64,000 bases of DNA from an uncultured Bacteroidia bacterium (GTDB taxonomy: Bacteria; Bacteroidota; Bacteroidia; Bacteroidales; ML635J-15): positions 1 through 64,000 of the forward strand of contig CADAXK010000002.1 of the NCBI GenBank assembly GCA_902791865.1. The letters are read 5' to 3'. Shown in pieces: positions 43,589 to 52,730 of this stretch; position 1 is the stretch's first letter, and each line of letters begins with the position of its first letter. Position numbers and translations under genes: made by a program. The notes below the pieces were generated by a model. It did no database searches, was not told the DNA's origin, and saw nothing but the letters and a program-made list of their open reading frames with translations.

Positions 43589-45808
43589 TTATTCGCGTCT
43601 TGATACTTTTATAACACCATCAATTTCGAGCATTCTACGTATTAGATTGTCAAGATTGTACTTGTTTTGCACGAAAAGGTTGATTTTTCCAGTGAATATT
43701 TCGCCGTTTGTTTCGAAATGCAACATGTTTGAGTTCACGTTGGCTTCTTGTGATATTAGCTTGGTGATATTGTAAACCAGTCCTAAATGGTCGATTCCCT
43801 CAATGTTGATTTGTACTTCGTACGATTGTCCCTTATAGCTTTCCCATTCTATTGTCACAATCTTTTCTCCGTGTGTGGCTGCTAGTCCTTTCAGCTCCGG
43901 ACAATCCTTCTTGTGGACAATTACCATGTTGGTAGGAGTGATGTAGCCGACAACTTCGTCGCCAGGAATAGGGTTGCAGCATGTTGCAAGCGAGAATCGT
44001 TTTTCGGCATCATTTATAACAAAGGTGTCCTTGTGACTTATTTTTCCGTCTTTTGTGCTTGTACTCGACTTGCCCATTCCTAGTTTCCAGAACTTTGTGA
44101 AGAAACCATCCTGTTTGGTGTTGTTATGGTCGTCGAGCATTGTCATTATTTCGGTTATGTCGTTCTCCTTGATTTGTCCGGAACCAAGCTGATAGAAGAA
44201 CTCGTCGTCGGAATTTATGTCAAGTTTTTCGCGTAGGTGGCGTATGTCTTTGCTTTCGAGTACAAGGTTTAGTTCCTTCTGCTTTTTCTCGAATATTCTC
44301 CGACCCTTGTCGATGTCGCTACTCTTGTCGGCTTTCAAAGCCTTTTTTATCAAGCTTTTGGCGCGAGCCGACATTGCAAAGTTAAGCCATTCTATCTTTG
44401 GTGTCTGTTTCCTTGATGTGAGGATTTCCACCTGGTCTCCGCTATATAAAGTCTGTGAAAGTGGAGCCATCTTGTGGTTTACTTTTGCGGCTATCGCATG
44501 GTTTCCAACATCGGTGTGAATATCGTAGGCAAAGTCGATGACGGTTGATCCTTTCGGAATGTCAACAATTTCGCCTTTAGGCGTGAAGATGTGTATTTCC
44601 TTTGTGAATATGTCGAGTTTGAAGTCGTCGAGGAAATCAAACGAACTTTCGGTGTTGCTTAACGTTTCCTTCATGTTTTCAATGAGGGAGTTAAGTCCTG
44701 GGTTGTTTCCCTTTTCCCCAGTCTTGTATTTCCAGTGCGAGGCGATACCCTTCTCGGCTATGTCGTCCATCTTTCGGCTACGAATCTGTATTTCTACCCA
44801 GCGACCAAGCGGTCCCATAACGGTAACATGCAGAGCTTCGTATCCATTTGGCTTTGGCTTTTTTACCCAGTCGCGGATTCTTCCAGGGTGGTATTCGTAT
44901 ACATTGGTTATCAGCGACATGATACGGTAGCATGTTTCACGGGCCTTGTCGTCGGTCATGTCGTCTGGGTGATCAAAAATTATCCTTATCGCAAATAGGT
45001 CGTATACATCTTCGAACGGAATGTTTTGCTTCTGCATCTTGCGCCAAATGGAATATACCGATTTCATTCGGCCTTTGATTGTGCATTTTATTCCATTGTC
45101 GTCCATAATCTTCCTAAGCGGAACAATGAAATCGTCGATGTATTTGTCACGGTCAATTTGTGTTTCGTTTATCTTTTTCGAAATTTCGTTGTATGCTGTG
45201 GGATTTGTGAATTTAAGCGACAGGTCTTCGAGTTCTGTTTTTATTGAGTAAAGGCCAAGTCTTTCTGCCAATGGCGCATACACATTGCTGGTTTCGCTGG
45301 CTATTTTCACCTGCTTGTATTCGGGCATCGAATCAAGGGTGCGCATATTGTGCAGACGGTCTGCCAACTTAATCATTATCACGCGGATGTCTTCTGACAT
45401 TGTCATAAGCATCTTGCGGAAGTTTTCTATTTGCTTCGATGCATCCTGGTCGAGTATGGTGGATATTTTGGTAAGTCCTTCGACAATGCTTGCAATCTTT
45501 GGTCCGAACATGCGCTCTATGTCGGCAACGGTGTAGTCGGTGTCCTCGACCACATCGTGCAACAGTGCGCTGGCAATGGCTTTTCGTCCCAGACCTATTT
45601 CCGATGCGACAATCTTTGCAACTGCTATCGGGTGGATGATGTATGGCTCACCGCTTTTACGTCTCATTTTCGAATGAGCTTCGTTTGCAAGTTCGAATGC
45701 CTTGCGCACGAAGGCAATGTCCTCGTCGGTCTTAAGCCTTTTTGCTGACTTAATAAGGTCAGTGTAAAGCTGTTCAATGTATGTCTGTTCTTCTGCTGTC
45801 AGTGCCAT
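43589..45808 (-). CDS. spoT: Bifunctional (p)ppGpp synthase/hydrolase (RelA/SpoT)
   Basis: 739 residues from MALTAEEQTY. The HD hydrolase domain is intact (ALLHDVVEDTDYT at about 80-92, KLADRLHNMRTL). The synthetase domain has KPNGYEALHVTVMGP and a phosphate-binding KMDDIAEKGIASHWKYK. TGS (HIFTPKGEIVDIPKGSTVIDFAYDIHT) and ACT domains follow. Both activities therefore look possible, as in the single Rsh enzymes of Bacteroidota. It is the first gene of the coupled SpoT / unknown / TrkA unit. Confidence 0.96.
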   Translation of the reverse strand: MALTAEEQTYIEQLYTDLIKSAKRLKTDEDIAFVRKAFELANEAHSKMRRKSGEPYIIHPIAVAKIVASEIGLGRKAIASALLHDVVEDTDYTVADIERMFGPKIASIVEGLTKISTILDQDASKQIENFRKMLMTMSEDIRVIMIKLADRLHNMRTLDSMPEYKQVKIASETSNVYAPLAERLGLYSIKTELEDLSLKFTNPTAYNEISKKINETQIDRDKYIDDFIVPLRKIMDDNGIKCTIKGRMKSVYSIWRKMQKQNIPFEDVYDLFAIRIIFDHPDDMTDDKARETCYRIMSLITNVYEYHPGRIRDWVKKPKPNGYEALHVTVMGPLGRWVEIQIRSRKMDDIAEKGIASHWKYKTGEKGNNPGLNSLIENMKETLSNTESSFDFLDDFKLDIFTKEIHIFTPKGEIVDIPKGSTVIDFAYDIHTDVGNHAIAAKVNHKMAPLSQTLYSGDQVEILTSRKQTPKIEWLNFAMSARAKSLIKKALKADKSSDIDKGRRIFEKKQKELNLVLESKDIRHLREKLDINSDDEFFYQLGSGQIKENDITEIMTMLDDHNNTKQDGFFTKFWKLGMGKSSTSTKDGKISHKDTFVINDAEKRFSLATCCNPIPGDEVVGYITPTNMVIVHKKDCPELKGLAATHGEKIVTIEWESYKGQSYEVQINIEGIDHLGLVYNITKLISQEANVNSNMLHFETNGEIFTGKINLFVQNKYNLDNLIRRMLEIDGVIKVSRRE

Positions 45809-45920
45809 TGCTATCAATTTTAACAAACAAAGATACTACTTTCTGTCAAGAGGTACAATTAAAAAATGATTTGTTACTAACTTTTGATGTTAATTGTGGA
45901 AAACTGTGCGTGAAAAACAA

Positions 45921-45947
45921 AAAAGGCGGTCGAAATAACCGCCTTTT
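45921..45947 (-). terminator. Terminator after tRNA-Pro
   Basis: AAAAGGCGGT / ACCGCCTTTT stem with a 7-nt loop, directly after the tRNA 3' end on the minus strand, followed by a T run. It also separates the tRNA from the spoT promoter region. Confidence 0.88.
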
Positions 45948-45948
45948 G

Positions 45949-46022
45949 TCGGAGTGGCGCGACTCGAACGCGCGACCGCTTGCACCCCATGCAAGAATGC
46001 TAGCCAACTGCACCACACCCCG
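45949..46022 (-). tRNA. tRNA-Pro (anticodon GGG)
   Basis: A full cloverleaf can be drawn on the minus strand. Acceptor CGGGGTG pairs with CACTCCG, including the C1-G72 pair typical of bacterial tRNA-Pro. D-stem GTGC/GCAT; anticodon stem CTTGC/GCAAG around the loop ATGGGGT, giving anticodon GGG with G37; T-stem GCGCG/CGCGC with loop TTCGAGT; discriminator A. CCA is not encoded. A terminator follows at once. Confidence 0.93.
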
Positions 46023-46088
46023 CTTTTTGAATTGGACTGCAAAAGTAATCCTTTTTGTCAGTATGGCAATGATTTTTTTGAAAAACTT

Positions 46089-46988
46089 TTACTCCATTTC
46101 CAATGTGCAAATTGTGTCGGTAATTTTCAGTTTGTAAGTGCCACCTTCAACCAACGGGCGGTTGTCGTCAATGTGACCAATTGGGAAGCCGAAACCTACA
46201 GGGTATGAATATTCGTCGGTGTGAGCCTTGACGATTTCGTAGGCGGTTTTGCCAAACGGACTGGCATTGTCCTTCATGTCGCTGAATGTGCCGACGACAA
46301 GTCCGCGCAATTTCGCCAGCTTGCCACTCATTTTCAGATTTATCAACATGCGGTCGAGGTGGTATAGGTATTCGTTCAAATCCTCGATGAACAGAATCTT
46401 GTCGTCGCAATCGATGGCAAAGTCTGTTCCCTGCAGACTATAGATTATCGACATGTTTCCGCCTATGAGGGTGCCTTTTGCCGTGCCTTTTCTATTCAGC
46501 TCGTTTGGTTCGGCGATATATGCAATTTTTTCACCATGCAAAATCTTGAAAATGTCGCTTATGCATTCGGCGTTTGGGTTGTTGTGGATTGCCTTTGCCA
46601 TTTGGCAATGCAGACTTTTCACACCGTTTTGGCTTGCTAGTATGTGAAGGTTGGTTATGTCGCTGAATCCAAGAATCCATTTCGGGTGCTTCTTGAATTT
46701 CGACATGTTTAGCTTGTCGACAATATGATTTACTCCGTAACCGCCACGCGAACAGAGTATTGCATAAACGTTTGGATTGTCAAGTGCTTCCTGCAGATCG
46801 GCAAGCCGTTCTGCATCGGTGCCTGCCATCTGGTTGTGTCTGCCAAGGCAGTGCGGTGATATTTTGACTTCGTATCCTATTGTTTCCAAATACGATTTTG
46901 CTGAGGCAACAAAGTCAGGATTAATGTATCCAGCTGGACTTACTATTGCAATTCTGCTTCCTTTCGATAGAAATGGAGGTGTCTTCAT
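46089..46988 (-). CDS. ldcA: LD-carboxypeptidase (muramoyltetrapeptide carboxypeptidase)
   Basis: 299 residues, peptidase family S66. Motifs: IAIVSPAGYI at the N-terminus, AILCSRGGYGVNHIVD, the nucleophile region ILGFSDITNLH, and the C-terminal catalytic Glu/His regions (KILFIEDLNEYLYHLDRML; GFPIGHIDDNRPLVEGG). The cytoplasmic enzyme removes the terminal D-Ala from recycled murein tetrapeptides. It is transcribed on its own between tRNA-Pro and a 210-bp promoter region. Confidence 0.94.
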   Translation of the reverse strand: MKTPPFLSKGSRIAIVSPAGYINPDFVASAKSYLETIGYEVKISPHCLGRHNQMAGTDAERLADLQEALDNPNVYAILCSRGGYGVNHIVDKLNMSKFKKHPKWILGFSDITNLHILASQNGVKSLHCQMAKAIHNNPNAECISDIFKILHGEKIAYIAEPNELNRKGTAKGTLIGGNMSIIYSLQGTDFAIDCDDKILFIEDLNEYLYHLDRMLINLKMSGKLAKLRGLVVGTFSDMKDNASPFGKTAYEIVKAHTDEYSYPVGFGFPIGHIDDNRPLVEGGTYKLKITDTICTLEME

Positions 46989-47147
46989 CTTTTTTTATTT
47001 TTTGCAAAAATGCAAAAAACAATAGCCCATTTTATGTCTTGTCGTAATTGGTTGTTAACATGGTCGTGTAAATTTCTATTTTGGATTCAATGGAATAAAA
47101 ATGTTGATATTTATTTTGAGTATGTATTTTTGAATCGAAAAAAATGA

Positions 47148-47155
47148 TAACTTTG
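47148..47155 (+). promoter_or_regulatory. -7 box of the coiled-coil protein/purQ unit
   Basis: TAACTTTG matches the consensus, 43 nt before the ATG at 47199. A TTTTTG lies about 15-20 nt further upstream. Confidence 0.5.
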
Positions 47156-47198
47156 CAACTTGTTTATTTATTAGTATCTAATTTTTAATTAAAGGAAA

Positions 47199-48116
47199 AT
47201 GAGAAAGTTTTTTGTTTTTGTAGTAGCATTGTTGATGACAACAATCGTTACAGCCCAAAGGGTTGATGTTGAAGAGACAACTGGTGTTTTTGGAAAGGCA
47301 AATTATCCAGCAATGGCGACACAGGTAATGTTTTCTGATGCAAAGTCGGTAATAAAGGAATTTACTAATATGATTAAGTCTTACAATCCTGAGTCATTGG
47401 AACAGAAGAAGAGCCTTATTACCGTTGACAATGTGATAATTCCGGCAATAAGCGAGAATCCAATTGATATTTATGCAAACATAACCCAGTCAAAAGGATC
47501 TGATGTTGTAAATATGGTGGTAGCTTTTTCGTTGGGAGCAAATGTTTTTATTACATCATCGCAGGCTCCATCGATGTTTCCTACAGCATCAAATATTCTT
47601 AAGGTTTTTGCCAATGATTTGACTGCAAAGAATCGTGATGCTATCCTCAGCAAGCTTGGTAAGGAATTGGATAAGGAAGAAAAGAAACTCGCATCGAATG
47701 AAAAGAAGGCTGCTAGCTATCAGAAGTCAATCGATGGTTACCAGAAGAACTTGGATAAGGCTGAGTTGAAGAAAAAGGAAGCCAATGATAATATTCAGAG
47801 CACCAATGCAAAGATTGAAGCATCAGAACAGCTTATTAAGGATTATGCAAGAGATATAAATCCAGAAAACAGTGGCGATGTTATCGAGAAGGCTTCAAAG
47901 GCAAGAGATAAGGAAACAAAGAAGTTGGAATCTTACAAGAAGTCATTGGGCGGATACAATAAGACTATTGAGTCATCAAACAAGGATATTGAAAAGAATA
48001 CCAAGGGTAAGACCAAAGCAGAAAATGGCCTTTCTACAGTAAATAAGAGCATCGAAAAGCAGAGGGAAGTTGTACGCGAAAAGAAGGATGCTTACAAGAA
48101 GGTTGAAAACATGTAA
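47199..48116 (+). CDS. Secreted protein with long C-terminal coiled coil, unknown function
   Basis: 305 residues. Signal peptide (MRKFFVFVVALLMTTIVTAQ). The N-terminal globular part (about 20-145) has no recognised family. From about 150 to the end there is a continuous Lys/Glu-rich coiled coil (KELDKEEKKLASNEKKAASY; KASKARDKETKKLESYKKS) with repeated KK-E-N units. It ends 12 nt before purQ, an unusual pairing of an envelope protein with a purine enzyme; the two probably share a transcript. Confidence 0.82.
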   Translation: MRKFFVFVVALLMTTIVTAQRVDVEETTGVFGKANYPAMATQVMFSDAKSVIKEFTNMIKSYNPESLEQKKSLITVDNVIIPAISENPIDIYANITQSKGSDVVNMVVAFSLGANVFITSSQAPSMFPTASNILKVFANDLTAKNRDAILSKLGKELDKEEKKLASNEKKAASYQKSIDGYQKNLDKAELKKKEANDNIQSTNAKIEASEQLIKDYARDINPENSGDVIEKASKARDKETKKLESYKKSLGGYNKTIESSNKDIEKNTKGKTKAENGLSTVNKSIEKQREVVREKKDAYKKVENM

Positions 48117-48128
48117 AAACAAATAGAA

Positions 48129-48827
48129 ATGAAGTTTGGAGTAGTAATTTTCCCGGGTTCAAATTGTGACCACGATATGGTTTATGCGCTTCGCGACATC
48201 CTTAAGCAGGAAGTCGTAGAATTGTGGCATAAGGATACAGATTTGCAAAACTGCGATGCAATAGCAATCCCCGGCGGATTTTCGTATGGCGACTATCTGC
48301 GTTCGGGCGCAATTGCAAAATTCTCACCTATAATGGAAAAGGTTGTTGAATTTGCTGCAAAGGGCGGTTTTGTGTTCGGTGTATGCAATGGTTTCCAGAT
48401 TCTTTGCGAATCGGGCTTGTTGCCAGGCACATTGCTTCACAACACAAATCAGAAGTTCATTTGCAAAAATCAGTACATTAAAGCCGACAACAACGATACG
48501 GCAATGACAATGTCGATTCCTAAGAACAAACCGCTTAACATCCCGATTGCACACGGCGAAGGTCGCTATTATGCTCCAGAAGATGTTTTGAAGAAACTTC
48601 ATCAGAATGGCCAGATTATATGGCGCTACTGTGATAACGAAGGCAACCTTTCGGAAGCTGACTGTCCAAATGGTTCGCTGATGAACATTGCTGGCGTTTG
48701 CAATGCTGGTAAGAATGTCTTCGGAATGATGCCTCACCCAGAAAGGGCTGTGGATCCGGAACTAGGCAATACCGATGGTCAGTACATTCTGAAGTCGATA
48801 ATTGACTACCTCGAAGATAGAAAATAA
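48129..48827 (+). CDS. purQ: Phosphoribosylformylglycinamidine synthase, glutaminase subunit
   Basis: 232 residues, class I glutamine amidotransferase. Nucleophile Cys in FVFGVCNGFQILCESGLLPG (about 85); catalytic His and Glu in the PHPERAVDPELGN region; HGEGRY near 140. PurQ releases ammonia for PurL in step four of purine synthesis. PurL and PurS are not in the window. It follows the coiled-coil gene by 12 nt and ends at a bidirectional terminator. Confidence 0.95.
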   Translation: MKFGVVIFPGSNCDHDMVYALRDILKQEVVELWHKDTDLQNCDAIAIPGGFSYGDYLRSGAIAKFSPIMEKVVEFAAKGGFVFGVCNGFQILCESGLLPGTLLHNTNQKFICKNQYIKADNNDTAMTMSIPKNKPLNIPIAHGEGRYYAPEDVLKKLHQNGQIIWRYCDNEGNLSEADCPNGSLMNIAGVCNAGKNVFGMMPHPERAVDPELGNTDGQYILKSIIDYLEDRK

Positions 48828-48845
48828 AAGATGAATTAGATTTAT

Positions 48846-48872
48846 AAAGCCGTCCACAAGACGGCTTTTTTT
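48846..48872. terminator. Bidirectional terminator purQ / capA-like gene
   Basis: Perfect 9-bp stem AAAGCCGTC / GACGGCTTT with a 5-nt loop and T's on both strands. It overlaps the last base or two of the stop codon of the capA-like gene on the minus strand. Confidence 0.88.
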
Positions 48873-49911
48873 ATTTTGTAATCTTTCCGCTATTGCTTAT
48901 TTTCGGCAGATTGTCGTAAATGTCGGCAGCGGTAAGTTCCTGAATAATCTTTAGTACGCGTTTTTGTGGGTCAATGTGCGGACCTCGGTTAGGCTTTGTC
49001 TGGTATGTGGATATTATTTCGCCATCGATAAAGTTGCCGTTTGATGCATTTACCCTTATTCGGAAAATTGGAGCAAGTCCCATTTCGTCATTTATGTTTA
49101 TAGTATTGTAGGTAAAGAAATTTCCCATGCTGTAGGCTATGAATTTTCCTTTGTATATTTCGATGGCTCTTGTTACATGAGGTCCGTGTCCAAGCACTAT
49201 GTCGGCGCCATTGTCGATGGCATCGTGGGCAAATTGGTAGGCGTTGCCACGGTTCTGTTCTATGTAGTAGTCATCGGCACGAGTGAGATGCCTGTATTTC
49301 TTTCCTTCGCCACCGCAGTGCATCGAAACAATTACAATGTCGCAGGTTTTGCGTAATGTCTTTATTGTGTTGGCAACCAATTGCTTGTCGTGAAGGTTGG
49401 CGATGGCGGTGTTGGGTGAGAATGCACAGAATCCATACTTTACTCCATTTTTCGTAAAGGTACATGATGGTTTTGTTGCATAGCCTGCCCAGTTGAATCC
49501 CATTTTGTCGAGGATTTTGGCTGTATTTTCTCTTCCGTACTGACGGAAGTCGTTTGCGTGGTTGTTGCCGACACTTATCAAGTTGAATCCAGCATCCTTG
49601 TATCCATTGGCGAAAACAGATGGCATCCCGAAGCAGAAAGGCTTACATTCGGGAACAAGGGTATCGGCGAGCACACCTTCCATGTTGCAGAAAACTATGT
49701 CGCCATTGAAGTATGGCTTTACTTCGTCAAGAAAGCCATGATAGTTTTCGCTTGGCGGAAGATAGCTTCTGTCTGGGAAAATAGAACCATACATAATATC
49801 GCCGACTGCAACTACTGTTATAGTGTCGTGTTTGACTTGTGAATTGGCTTTTTGCACCGATAAAATTAGCGTTGAGGTAACAAGCAAAAGGATTATTGTC
49901 AGTTTATTCAT
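48871..49911 (-). CDS. CapA family (PGA_cap) metallophosphatase-like exported protein
   Basis: 346 residues from the ATG at 49911, which gives a signal peptide (LTIILLLVTSTLILSVQKANS). PGA_cap domain: VAVGDIMYG at the start of the mature part, GDIVFCNMEGVL, ISVGNNHANDFRQYG, VIVSMHCGGEGKKYRH and DIVLGHGPHVTRAIEIYKGKFIAYSMGNFF. The family is related to metallophosphoesterases and is known from poly-gamma-glutamate capsule genes (CapA/PgsA). No PgsB/C genes are here. It is the last gene of a coupled unit with two membrane proteins and overlaps the second by 8 nt. Confidence 0.88.
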   Translation of the reverse strand: MNKLTIILLLVTSTLILSVQKANSQVKHDTITVVAVGDIMYGSIFPDRSYLPPSENYHGFLDEVKPYFNGDIVFCNMEGVLADTLVPECKPFCFGMPSVFANGYKDAGFNLISVGNNHANDFRQYGRENTAKILDKMGFNWAGYATKPSCTFTKNGVKYGFCAFSPNTAIANLHDKQLVANTIKTLRKTCDIVIVSMHCGGEGKKYRHLTRADDYYIEQNRGNAYQFAHDAIDNGADIVLGHGPHVTRAIEIYKGKFIAYSMGNFFTYNTININDEMGLAPIFRIRVNASNGNFIDGEIISTYQTKPNRGPHIDPQKRVLKIIQELTAADIYDNLPKISNSGKITK

Positions 49912-50866
49912 TGTCGTTTTTAGTTTTGTTGCTAATAAGTAAAATGCCACCAATTATAATAGGCATTCCAACATTTATGAGGTATAGCAGGAGAGATGCA
50001 AGTGTTATCGCTGTCTCCTGAGTTGTGAAAATTCCTGTGAAAAATATAGCGAAGGATGTTCTGATGCCTAGTTCGGCGGCGGCAATGCTTGGAATAAGGT
50101 AGGTGCAAATGTATGTGGATGAAATAGCAACGAAAGCATTGCTTGGTGCAATGTCGATTCCGAAAAATTTAAGGCAAAGGAAGAACTGAATGCTGAATAC
50201 GACATACCTAAGCATACTCATTAATATTGTCGTCAGTTTTTGTTTGTTGCTAATGTCGCATTGTGGAATGTATTTGGCTAGGTGCTTTTGTGCAAACTTA
50301 GTGTTACTCAATGCTGTGACAATCTTGTCGAATTTCATGTATACAATGATTGCTACAATTGTGCATGATGCGCCTATTGCGATAAGTATGCCTGTAGGAA
50401 CCGATTCGTTGTGCATTGAGCCAATAGCAATCAGTCCTATAATGCCAAAAATCAGTGTGGTGCAGAACTGTGCGGTGTCTCCGAAAATCGTCAGGTACGA
50501 TGCTTTTGTACGGTTTCCCTTTTCTACGAAAAGTACCCTGCCGGCAAATTCTCCGACTCTGTTTGGCGTTATGGTTCCAACGGTTACACCTGACATTACA
50601 GCTTTCAGACATCTGCCGAAGCCAATGTTCTGTTCGCTTCTTATAAGGTTTCGCCATTTCCAAGTTTCTAATAGCCAATTTATTGGCATTAGTAGCAATA
50701 TGATTGTGAGTATTATTCCGCGAGTAGTGCTGATGTTTGCAAAATAGGACGGAAGTTCGCCAATGTCGGGAGATGTTGCTACTTTGTAGGCGATGTATGC
50801 ATACGCCAGCACTGCTATTGCAACCTTGACTGCCGTCTTGATTATCCTTGCTGATTTTGCATCCAT
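49904..50866 (-). CDS. LPG-synthase-TM (flippase-like) membrane protein, second copy
   Basis: 320 residues, about eight membrane helices, in the family of the lysyl-phosphatidylglycerol synthase transmembrane domain (UPF0104/AglD-like). Marks: LPINWLLETWKWRNL, TVGTITPNRVGEFAGRVLFV, and a C-terminal ELGIRTSFAIFF region. Members move lipids or assist glycan export, but most have no tested function. It overlaps the preceding paralog by 1 nt (TAATG) and the following capA-like gene by 8 nt, so all three are translationally coupled. Confidence 0.82.
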   Translation of the reverse strand: MDAKSARIIKTAVKVAIAVLAYAYIAYKVATSPDIGELPSYFANISTTRGIILTIILLLMPINWLLETWKWRNLIRSEQNIGFGRCLKAVMSGVTVGTITPNRVGEFAGRVLFVEKGNRTKASYLTIFGDTAQFCTTLIFGIIGLIAIGSMHNESVPTGILIAIGASCTIVAIIVYMKFDKIVTALSNTKFAQKHLAKYIPQCDISNKQKLTTILMSMLRYVVFSIQFFLCLKFFGIDIAPSNAFVAISSTYICTYLIPSIAAAELGIRTSFAIFFTGIFTTQETAITLASLLLYLINVGMPIIIGGILLISNKTKNDNE

Positions 50867-51858
50867 TACTTGTCCTTGTTAACAATTGGTATCAATGCGG
50901 TGGAAATCAATCCGAAAACTATTATCAGCAAAGTTTGAAGTCCGTGTGCGACCAGAGCAAACGATGCTCCTGTTTCGCTTGGGATACCATATATTATTAG
51001 TGTTTGGATTAGCATGAAATGGTAAGATCCCATTCCGTTTGGCGAGGGAACTATCATTCCGAAACTTCCTGCAACAAAGAGCATTAATGCGGCAAGTATG
51101 CCTAGTGAACTCAGTTCTTCGAAGGCAAAAAAGCAGAAATACAGCATTACGAAGTACAAAATCCATATCAGGAAGGAATGAAATATGATGCCTAATTTGT
51201 GCTTTGCATTTTTTAGGCTTAGAATTCCCGTCCAGAAGCCATTAATGAACTTGGAAATTTTTTGGCAGAACTTGAATCTGTCAAGTTTTCCTTTTGCAAT
51301 AGCAACAAGCAGGCAAATTCCTGCGATTCCCAATACTGCAAGTATTGAAATCGTCAGCGGAGAGAATATTTTTTTCAGGTTGTCGTTTATTTCGGGGTGC
51401 TGGGCAATGAAGTCGCCGAAAACATTTGCCTGAGTTGCAAATGCTACGATAGTAAGTAATGCAACAAGAAGAAGGTCGAGAAGCCTTTCGCTGACTACCG
51501 TTCCCAAAACCTTTGAGAAATCGTGCTTTTCGTAGCGGGAAATCAGGGCGCACCTTGTAACTTCGCCGAGCCTCGGTATGGCAAGGTTTGCAAAGTAGGC
51601 GTTAAGTACGGCAAAAAAAGTGTTCACAAACCTCGGCTTTTCGCCTGTTGTTTCAAGCATAAGTTGCCATCTGCGGGCGCGACTGACATGACTTAACAGA
51701 CTGATTACCGATGCAGGTATCAGCCAGCCCCATTTTATGTCGGAAAGTGTATTTGCAAAATTTTTAAAGTCGAAGTCCTTGTAAACCAACATGAATATGG
51801 CTATGCCAAAGCCAATGAACAGTATGATTTTTATGGCAGTTTTCAGTTTTTTGTTCAT
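50866..51858 (-). CDS. LPG-synthase-TM (flippase-like) membrane protein, first copy
   Basis: 330 residues with eight predicted membrane helices. Family marks: VSRARRWQLMLE, NLAIPRLGEVTRCALISRYE, and a central GSFGMIVPSPNGMGSYHFM motif. It is the first gene of the three-gene unit with a second paralog and a capA-like protein. Its start is 50 nt from the divergent rsmA start, so the promoter must lie in that short gap. The soluble aminoacyl-transfer domain of MprF is absent. Confidence 0.82.
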   Translation of the reverse strand: MNKKLKTAIKIILFIGFGIAIFMLVYKDFDFKNFANTLSDIKWGWLIPASVISLLSHVSRARRWQLMLETTGEKPRFVNTFFAVLNAYFANLAIPRLGEVTRCALISRYEKHDFSKVLGTVVSERLLDLLLVALLTIVAFATQANVFGDFIAQHPEINDNLKKIFSPLTISILAVLGIAGICLLVAIAKGKLDRFKFCQKISKFINGFWTGILSLKNAKHKLGIIFHSFLIWILYFVMLYFCFFAFEELSSLGILAALMLFVAGSFGMIVPSPNGMGSYHFMLIQTLIIYGIPSETGASFALVAHGLQTLLIIVFGLISTALIPIVNKDK

Positions 51859-51908
51859 GCTGGAAAAATTTTCGCAAATATATCATTTTTTATTGCGACT
51901 TTTGCATT

Positions 51909-52676
51909 ATGGTTAGACCAAAAAAATATCTAGGACAGCATTTCCTTACCGATACAAGCATTGCAGCTCGTATTGGCGATGCTTTACAAAATGAATCGAA
52001 CTTTCCTGTGCTTGAAATTGGGCCGGGAACTGGAATTCTTACAAAGGAACTGATTAGACGAAATTTTTCCAATCTCATTTTGGCGGAAATTGATACAGAG
52101 TCTGTTGAATATCTGAAGAAAAATTTGGATACGACAAAGTTCAACCTGCAAGAAGCCGATTTCCTGAAGATGGATTTGTCAGCCTTGAGCGATTCCGAAA
52201 TGTGCATTGTGGGCAATTTTCCTTACAATATTTCAAGCCAGATATTTTTCAAGGCATTGGAAAACAGGGAAAAAGTTTCGGAAATCGTCTGCATGATACA
52301 GAAGGAGGTTGCCGAACGCATAGCATCGAAGGAGGGTAGCAAGGTTTATGGCATTTTGAGCGTGCTGATGCAATTATATTATAGGTGCGAATATCTTTTT
52401 ACTGTTCACGAGCATGTTTTCAATCCTCCGCCAAAGGTGAAGTCGGGCGTTGTAAGGTTTGTGCGCTATCGTTCTGCAATTGATGGCGTTGACGAGAAGA
52501 AACTTTTTTTAGTTGTTAAGACGGCTTTCAATCAGCGGCGCAAGACCTTGCGCAATTCCTTGAAGTCGATGATTTCTCCCGATACCGACATGACGCACCG
52601 TTTCTGGAATCTTCGTCCCGAACAGCTGTCGCCCGAGGATTTTGTTGAATTGACACAACTGATTGACAAAGCTTGA
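51909..52676 (+). CDS. rsmA: 16S rRNA (adenine1518-N6/adenine1519-N6)-dimethyltransferase
   Basis: 255 residues. SAM-binding motifs VRPKKYLGQHFLTD and VLEIGPGTGILTKELI (about 37-52); catalytic motif IVGNFPYNISS (about 98-108). The helical C-terminal domain ends in the usual PEQLSPEDFVEL. The enzyme dimethylates two adjacent adenines in helix 45 of 16S rRNA (KsgA). It is divergent from the LPG-synthase-TM genes. Confidence 0.96.
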   Translation: MVRPKKYLGQHFLTDTSIAARIGDALQNESNFPVLEIGPGTGILTKELIRRNFSNLILAEIDTESVEYLKKNLDTTKFNLQEADFLKMDLSALSDSEMCIVGNFPYNISSQIFFKALENREKVSEIVCMIQKEVAERIASKEGSKVYGILSVLMQLYYRCEYLFTVHEHVFNPPPKVKSGVVRFVRYRSAIDGVDEKKLFLVVKTAFNQRRKTLRNSLKSMISPDTDMTHRFWNLRPEQLSPEDFVELTQLIDKA

Positions 52677-52701
52677 TTATTTGTAATTCATTAATTATCC
52701 A

Positions 52702-52709
52702 TATATTTG
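52702..52709 (+). promoter_or_regulatory. lpxH: -7 box of lpxH
   Basis: TATATTTG, 21 nt before the TTG start at 52731. A TTG at 52707 lies inside the box and is therefore excluded as a start. Confidence 0.55.
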
Positions 52710-52730
52710 CACCGTAAAACTGAAGAAATT

